A stretch of 64,000 bases of DNA from Piezodorus guildinii. Taxonomy: Eukaryota > Arthropoda > Insecta > Hemiptera > Pentatomidae. The notes under the pieces are model-generated. The model worked only from the letters and a program-made list of their open reading frames with translations, ran no database searches and was not told the origin of the DNA. The stretch covers positions 85,297,474 through 85,361,473 of the forward strand of contig CM041294.1 in NCBI GenBank assembly GCA_023052935.1. Direction: 5' to 3'. The position numbers and the translations under genes are program-made. Below are positions 38,301 to 47,300 of this stretch, piece after piece; the stretch's first letter is position 1, and each line of letters starts with the position of its first letter.

Positions 38301-41300
38301 CAACACTGAGTACTGGATTCCATTGGGATATTACAATATTCTCTCCTTAAGGGAGACATAATCATGTGAGGGTCACCAATATAGGTTTGTTGGTGGTTTA
38401 TATATAAATAATAAGTCTTAATAATCTCTATAAAAATATAAATATAAAACATTAAATAGAGATATATGGTATGACATATTAATTCATATGATCAGAAAGT
38501 TCTCCGATAACTATACTTGTTAGGTTATGTAGCTACTCAGTGTTGCCATCCCCTTACAAACTTATTATTATAATACACTCTAGGATAATTATTAAATGGT
38601 CTTAAGCGCAGGTTAAGTGATACCATTAACCAAATTCTGGAAATGCTTGGTATGATTATGAATAAAATGATTATTTTTCAGGGTGGAGGTGAGGCCCCGA
38701 AGAACTTAAGTGGAAGACTAGTTGCAGCAACTTGGTGGTTATTTGGTTTTATAATTATAGCCTCATATACTGCAAATTTAGCAGCCTTTCTTACAGTTTC
38801 AAGACTTGATCAACCAATTGAATCGCTAGACGATCTTGCGAAACAGTATAAAATACAATATGCTCCACTCAATGGCTCTGTAGCTATGACATATTTTCAA
38901 AGGATGGCTAATATTGAGAAAAGATTTTATGAGTAAGTTTTACATGGTAAACAGTATTAATCTTATTATAATAAATCTGTTTTCCATACAGTGTAATAAA
39001 AATGAATCAAACTATTTTCTTAAACATTTAATAATAATAGAAAGATAAAGTGTTAAATATGTTTAAATTATGAAATCAATCATACATGAAACACTGATAT
39101 ATAGATTATCTAAAGATCAATTTGGTATCTTAAAAATTAAAACTTTTAAAATATCATAAAGGATGTATATATTTTTTTTTCCGGTTGGCATGACAGGCTT
39201 TGGAGACCCTTAGCCGCATGGTATGGTTTCCGTAGATTCCACACAGCAATTCTCAATATTTTATAGGGTGGGGTCATTACTAGCTTCGCCTATTTTTGTG
39301 ATTAGCCACCAGTTAGATGAACAGTCTCACATACTCAAGGGGGAGATTGGCAAAATAGCGCATTAGATACACAGCCATGGGCTTCCTTCTAGTTAAAAAG
39401 ATTTAAAATTTGAAGACAAAAAATTACACTAAAGCTTCTACTCTAATATATTAAAAATTAGTGTTATGAACACCAAATAGTTACTAATTGGAACATTGAA
39501 TAATGATGAGAGGAATAAGGTGGTGGAAAATAAATTATTTAAAAAATAGTGTAAACTGCTTTGCTGATCTTCATCAAGATATGCATTTTTCAACACACAG
39601 AAAGTTCCAGTGGCTTTTACAATTCTTCGATAGTTGCTCCTGCAATTTTTGGAAAGAAATTATCTGGCAAAGACCTGTAATTCAGATAAAATGTAGGTTT
39701 CTCAATAAATAGTTTATCTTCTTCTTCTTTAGATTTCTCCTAGTGCCTTTCAGTGTGGAAATTGTTCAACCTAGGATCTCCACCTCTCTCCATCTCCTGC
39801 AATGTCTTTCCTCCTGCTTGCCCCAACTTGGAAATGTAGCCATTATAGCTAAGCCTAGGTCTTCTTCTAGGTCTAGTGCATACTGGTTTTGCCTCCATAT
39901 TTGCCTGGGTCACCATCATGTCTCATCTTACAACCTTGCCTGTACCACCTCAACTGCCTCATCTCCAACTTCATTGAAGGAATGTTTAGTGCTTCCCTAA
40001 TCCTATCCCTGCGAGTTTGGAAGCCACTTTGAGCAAATATTTCATTTCTGCTGCTGTATTATAAATAGTTTATAATATTTTTTAAATTGAAGGCCACCAA
40101 AAACATCTCATCCTTCATTAATGTATTTTAAATTTTGAAAAACAACTTTGGAAAAGGACCTATAAGTATGAAAAACTCACAGTGATATAAACAAGCAACT
40201 TAAAAAAATAATGTTAATTTTGTTGAAAATTATTAATTTTTATGAAATTTAATTTCAGGATTTGGAAAGATATGTCCCTGAACGATAGCCTCAGTGAAGT
40301 GGAGAGGGCAAAATTAGCAGTTTGGGATTACCCAGTGAGCGACAAGTACACCAAGATGTGGCAGGCTATGAAGGAGGCAAAGCTACCAAACACTTTAGAA
40401 GAAGCACTCGAACGTGTGAGGAATTCAAAGTCATCTTCGGAAGGATTTGCTTTTCTGGGTAAATTTTAATTTATAAACCATCTGTTGCATACACTAAAAA
40501 TGTTGAAGATAAAAATAATCATTAATTAAATTTACTTTAATGATTTGGGGACAGGTGGCTGAGTAGGTTAGTATGTGAATCTTTGAACGCACATTGCTCA
40601 GCAACTAAATGTCCAGAAACTTAAAATAGAATAATTAGGAGTTCACACCTCGGTGTCAGGAGGCTTTTAACTCAGCATTAGTCCCTACCATTCCCTTCCC
40701 CTTGGCCTGAGAAATCCCTGTATAGCCAACAAAGGTGAGGTAGGAGTGGACAAAACCAAAAAAAAAAACTTTCATGATTTACTGTAGAATAATTTTAGGG
40801 GAACAGTACTTTTTAACAGATTATTTTTTTTTTTATGACATTTAATTTATAATGAATAATCGGAACAGAAATATAAATTTAAGAGTTTATTTATAATGTT
40901 GATGAGCTGGAATTGATTTATAATATTCAGAATAGAATGACCACACCAATAGAAACTACTTTTTATGTTGAATATTTTATCTACAAAATCTCTTGAATTA
41001 TTGAATTAGTTAGTTCAACTTGACCTTCAATAACTCTGATGTTATTTATTTATTTTTCGAATATAAATAATAAATTTGCAAATAAAAGGATAAGTAAGGC
41101 CAAACCTTAGAATACTATTTATAACTACATGAACGTCTACATCCACCAACCTACGCTTCACCTTCCAAGCCAAAATTCCATAACATAAGATTTAACATGA
41201 TCCTTCTTTCTATTCTTTCTCTAAATCTCTAAGGCCTACTAATCGGCTCAGGACTAATTAACATTGAGAAAGTTATTTGTTAGTAAGCCCAACAAGGTCA

Positions 41301-44300
41301 CAATGCTATCAATCACTTCAATAATAATAAAAGATATTAGATTAGAAAAGATAGATATTTTATAAGATATAAAAATAAAAAGAAGTTTAGATAAATCATT
41401 TATTGGGTTATCCGAAAAGTTAGTAGACATTTTAAAAATAAAATTTACCTTTTATTTTTCTACTAAAAATGAACCACAAAGCTAATGCTTATTTATAAGC
41501 CTTTAATCCTCATGGAATTAACTATGTTTACACACTGAATTCGTCTTTATTAAGGCTCAGTAGTGTAGTTTATTGCAAACCAATGTGAGTGACGATTCAG
41601 TTCATTTATGGTATATTATGCTGTTCTTTTTTTAAAAAAAAGAAAAACGCAGTCCAAACTGCAAGAATGATTCATGCCGTGCATGGCAGCGATTCAGTTG
41701 CTGATAGCACGGTTCAGAAGTGGTTTTCGTAGAAGATTTCAATTTGGAAGACCAACCCCAGACTGGCTGTAGTTCAAATCTTAACATTGAGGATATTATG
41801 ATGGTCATCGCGAACAATCTATGAATTACTGTCCATGAGATAGCTGCAAGGTTAAGAGCCTGTTGTTACAACGTTTGGGTTCACCATCAACTCAGTGAAA
41901 GGAACCTTTGCCCCTTCTACAAGCGAAATCCTACTCTTTAGAAGATGACGTTAAAACGGATCTTCTATTTTTCTTCAGGAGTAAGAACCGTGATTTTTGG
42001 AAAAAAGGGATAATGGACCTTCCTAGCCGTTGGGAAAGGGTAATCGTTGATGGTGGTAAATATTTTGTAGATTAAGTAAATAAATTTTAAGCTGTTCATC
42101 AATTTTAATTTTGTCCAAATTTCTCTATGAACTTTCCGGACAATCCCAATATTTACAGGATGCTGGAGAGGAATTAAATATTTTAAAGATCTGTTTTTAT
42201 AATGATTATGGTTTGAGCAGTTCATTACAGTAACTTCTTGCTCTATTTGGCAGACAAAATTTTTAATTATATGTGAAGAGCTTCATTACTTTACGAACAA
42301 CAGTTTAGAATGGCTACTGTAAATCCTAGTTCTGAAGTAATAATTAACATTAATTAATTTTAATTAACCGTTTTGATTTACAAGTGAATCACATTAGGAA
42401 AAATTTGTCCACAAGAGAAAGTCTCTTGTATTGTGGCTATGATAATACGGTGGGAGTACTAAATTTTTAACATCCTCTCCAAAGGACCGCATAACCAAGG
42501 AGTTTTTACTCATTTAAAAAATCCAAGGTCATATGCCTGGTTTGAACCCAACAACTTGGGCATATAAGGATGTTGTGCAAGCTACTACACTACAGGTGAC
42601 CCCTGACATGAAATAAAAACAAATCTATAAGATAAGATAAAATAAAATAATAAATTGTATATATATTGCAGTACTCATTGTACGTGTAAATTTTAGGGAA
42701 AGAGTTGTTCAAAATTAAAATTTTTTTGTAATATACATAACTTACATCCATTATTTTTTATTAAAACCGCTGACTGAATATAATAATTTATTATAATTTC
42801 AATTTATTCCCCTTGAAAAAGGAGAGAGTGATTTCTGTCAAGAATTTACTTTATTTTCTAAACTTAAACAAACATGACTTTACTATTTTATAAATCAATT
42901 TGTAATTCAGGTGATGCGACTGATATAAGGTATCAGCAACTGGTAAATTGCGAATTCCAAATGGTTGGAGATGAGTTTTCGAGGAAACCTTATGCAATAG
43001 CAGTGCAACAAGGCTCACCTTTGAAAGATCAGTTCAATAATGCGTAAGTATTTGATTTATAAATATTATATATTTACATAATTATCTCTGTAACTATTCT
43101 GAATGATACCTGATGAGAAAAAGGGTGGTGTCTTAAAATTGCCAAAAAAACTCTATATACTGCCATTCTGTTGACATGACTATAAATGTACGTATATGTT
43201 ACCATGAGAGACCATAATTGGAAAGGTCGACATTCACTTTGTAGTTTTTAGTATGCCTGAAATATTCACTATTAAATATTTAGTGAATGTCGACATTTAA
43301 TAGTGTAAGTAAAAAATATGGTTATTTATAAAATATTTTTGACATACACCAAAAGACTATGTGAATGCCAACAAAATATTACAATAATATATAAATTAGC
43401 AAAATTTCCTGTTAATACTTTCAAAACTAAAAGCATTAAGTTAATTGTATTTAAATTATTTTGTACTTAATAATCATTAAATTAGACTAAGAACAGATTC
43501 ACAGCTATGAAATTGTTTTGTTTTTTAAAAGTATTCTTCAGTTATTAAACAAGAGGAAACTGGAGAAACTAAAAGAAAAATGGTGGAGTGAGAACCCAGA
43601 AAGACAAAAGTGTGAAAAACAGGATGACCAATCGGATGGAATCAGCATTCATAACATTGGTAACTGATATTTTATTTATTTATATTTATAAGCTTTAAAA
43701 AAAAATATATATATATATTTTCTATACAGTAATCAAATATTATACATTTTACGAGTTTAATCTCTATGTATCAAATAAAATATTATATAATAACCATACA
43801 TCAAATATCTCTATACTTTAAAGCATTCAGAAAAAAGATTTGAATTGTACATTAAACAAAATATATGAATTTGAAAGGAAAAATCATATTTAAAATACAA
43901 CTTTCAATTACCTCGGCTGTTAAAATCAATTTTAGAACAATTAAATAAACTTAAACTTGCAAAATTAATTATAATTTGAATAAAAACCTTATTCAGTTTT
44001 GTGGAAAACATATTATTTATATTAAATAATATTATTTAGATTAAATAGCAATATAAAATTGTTATAAATAATTATCATTGATAATTTACATTACCTTTTA
44101 TAACCTTGTATATAATATTTTTTCTAAATTCTGTAGCTTTCCAACAGTATATCATACATCTATGTTACTCTTCTTATGTTCAAAAAACCAAATATTAAAT
44201 GAAAAAATATTTTTTCTCTTTTCTTTTTATGTTTGTTATCAAATTCGTTCAACTTTTATTTTGCTTAATTTATTTTAATATATAAAATTAAAGGTATTTT

Positions 44301-47300
44301 AGAGAAAGAAAAATTTAAACTATTGGCATTTGAACCCTGTCAGACTATTTCAATCAGAATGAAACCTTCATGATATTAAAGACCGTTAAATTTTACATTG
44401 ATTTAGCGAGTTTAATCAAAATAATTACAGCCAGTTTTGAGGAAATTGTAAAAAGATGCCAAATGCATTGTATAAAATGGCTCAAGTAAGTGAAAGTAAA
44501 AATTAATAAAGTGTTATACTTATCTATTATTACTTATTATAATGATGGATAGAGATAATTTGGGTCAGAAACGCAAATGATTTTCAAATATAGTATAATT
44601 ATCAGTTTCACAATAGTATTTATTTTTAAACCAATATTGGCAAGGATGAGAAACTGTTCATAAAATTTCCGAATATCAAGAAATGTTCAAGTTCAATGTA
44701 TAAAGTATCAACAGAATACAAGGTCTTGTCATATTGTGGAAACACATAAAGTAGAATAAAAGAGTTCATATGACTCATAGTCCGATCGACTGATGAAGAC
44801 AATGGATAGATAACAGCAAAGATCTCAAAAATTGTTATTCCTCCCTAACCGTTGACGATCGGACTTTGGGTCATATAAACTTTTTTGTTTTTCTTGAAAT
44901 CTAGTATCAGCTCTCATAATATAATTCAACAATTATAAGACACATTCTTGCCTCCTCCCACCCTTGTTTGGCCAATGAAGATAGGTTTGTTTTGCAACAT
45001 TTTAAAGCTAAATAAATAAAAAAGTCTTTTTGAGTTTTGGGAAATTCGAAACCTAACAATAGAAGGGTAGTAGCGTTTAGAAATATCCAAATATTTTTTA
45101 AAATATTAAAATTTAATATTCTGCATGACGTTATGCAAAACTTACTTTCTTATTCTGAGGGTGTGACTTCTGAACTTTCTGGGAAATTTTGTCTTATTTC
45201 ATTTGGTGCCACTTATTTTTATGTGTGTGTACGTAAAGTAGAGCTATTTGAGCTTTTCTGATTAAAACCAAGGACAGCAACTAAAAAACTCAAACTTTGA
45301 TTTTTCTCCCAAACTGTTGCCAATCGGGCTATGGGTCATATGAACTTTTTTGTTTCTCTTGAGTTCTAGTAGCAGCTCCCACAACATGATGAGACCCCCT
45401 GTATACTTTTTATAACTTATTTTATTTTTTTTTTAGGTGGTGTGTTTATTGTTATTTTTGTTGGAATCGGACTGGCATGTATAACATTAGGATTTGAATA
45501 TTGGTGGTACAAATACAAGAGACCAGCTGATGGTGGTGGAGGTCCCATGGTGGTGAAACCTACGATAGGAGGAGGAAGAAACGTTGAAAAGCTGAGTGTA
45601 ACAGGACTAGCAGATTTTGGACATCGTACAACATTTAGGTCTAGAAATACACATAATTCTAACATGAGGTAATAAAAAAAGTTTTTGAAAAGTATATAAG
45701 TAATTAAATATTTTACTGAATAATCAACAGTTGACTGTGAAATGAATATGGAGGAAGAAATGGTTTGAGTAGCGGTTAAAAAAAAAAAAAATTTTTTGTT
45801 GATTACAAAAGTTCATTCTTGAAAATAATAAACCAATATTGGATAATTTTGATATTTGATTTTTTGCTGTTTTTAGCTCAATAACGTATGTCCAAATTGG
45901 TTTTATTAATAATTTATAAATAGTTAATTTGTCATTGATAATTTTGATTCAATTCTTTTCTTTTTTTGCTTGTGGTGGCTTGCCTATATTAGTTGTCTGT
46001 CTAGGCCAGTGGTACCAACAAAAATTTCTCGCAGACCTCTTCATCCAATCATTTCAATGGCAAGGACTCATTAAATCCTAAAAATCGTAATCCTAAATAT
46101 TAGATCTATATTTAGATATTCAGACTACTATCCAACAGATAGTATAGAGCTACACCGTATTATGAACATTTCATGCGAAACATCATTGCTACTGAAACTC
46201 TGTCTTCCAGAAATGGCCAAGATGGGAAAATGGAAATGAAGAAAAAAGAACCAGGCTCTAGGAGTTTTTCTTCAATTCATGCAACATTGAATTACTGAGA
46301 TTTAAAACTACGACACGACAGGTTTTTATTCCAATGCTCATAAAGAAATAAAATATTATTCTTAATCTTGTGAGAAGTTACATTGGTCATTTAGTCTCAA
46401 TATTTTAACATTGTTATAAAATGACCTATTCGGACCAATGGTTGTGATTTTACAGGAGACGTCACATGTATGTAATCACCAGCAATTGTGTCACTTACAT
46501 TGTTGAATTACTCTTTGAAGAGCATGTGTAATTCTTAATAAAAGCTAAGGCTTCACAAATATTTTAAGATAAATGGAATTATATTTAAATAACATCTCAC
46601 AGAACCCATGGACCACTTGTTGGGAACCACTGTTCTAGGCATGGGCCTAAATAATGAACTGTATCAAAAACTTGTATGGGAATGTTATTTAAGATTACCT
46701 GAGGGCAAGAGTCATTTTTAGAGCAAATCTACCCATTTTGTGAATATAGAATAGACAAGAAAATAATCTTTATTCTGGGACATAGTCCCTTAAGAACAAC
46801 AAATATGTAAAATTAAGGTATACAATGTATCTGGCCAAAAGACCAAATGATCATGATTAATTCTTATTTACAATGGTGTAAGAAATATATATAATATATA
46901 TATATAATATATATACAATCAAACAAAAAATAAAAGAAATAAACTTCTTCAGATACATACATTTGCTGAATAAAACTAAATTTAAAATTAATTAATAAAT
47001 GAAGTTAGGTATGAACAATAAATAATATTTATTTTATATATTCAAAATCTGATATTTGATATAAAACGTCATTGCTGTTCAGAGTCTGTTTGGGAACGTA
47101 CCTCCTGTAGGAGGTATTGGAACAGTTGGCACTTGAATGATGATAGAGAAGAAGCATGGCGGATATGTATAGGTAGGGAATTCCAGAGATTAGGAGAGCA
47201 GATTAGAAAGTAATATTCAAAATTTTAAACAAATATATTCAAACTTAGGTTCTAAACAGAAGTGAAAAATAGTTTCATTGTATTGAGCAGAAAAAATAAT

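Noticed and set aside
38643..38681. Upstream part of the open frame before exon 12 (starting MLGMIMNK) as coding
   Set aside because: A tttttcag acceptor and the conserved GGGEAP start at 38682; the upstream part is intron.
39743..40000. 85-codon + frame in intron 12
   Set aside because: It is antisense to the LINE fragment bounded by the 13-bp duplication.
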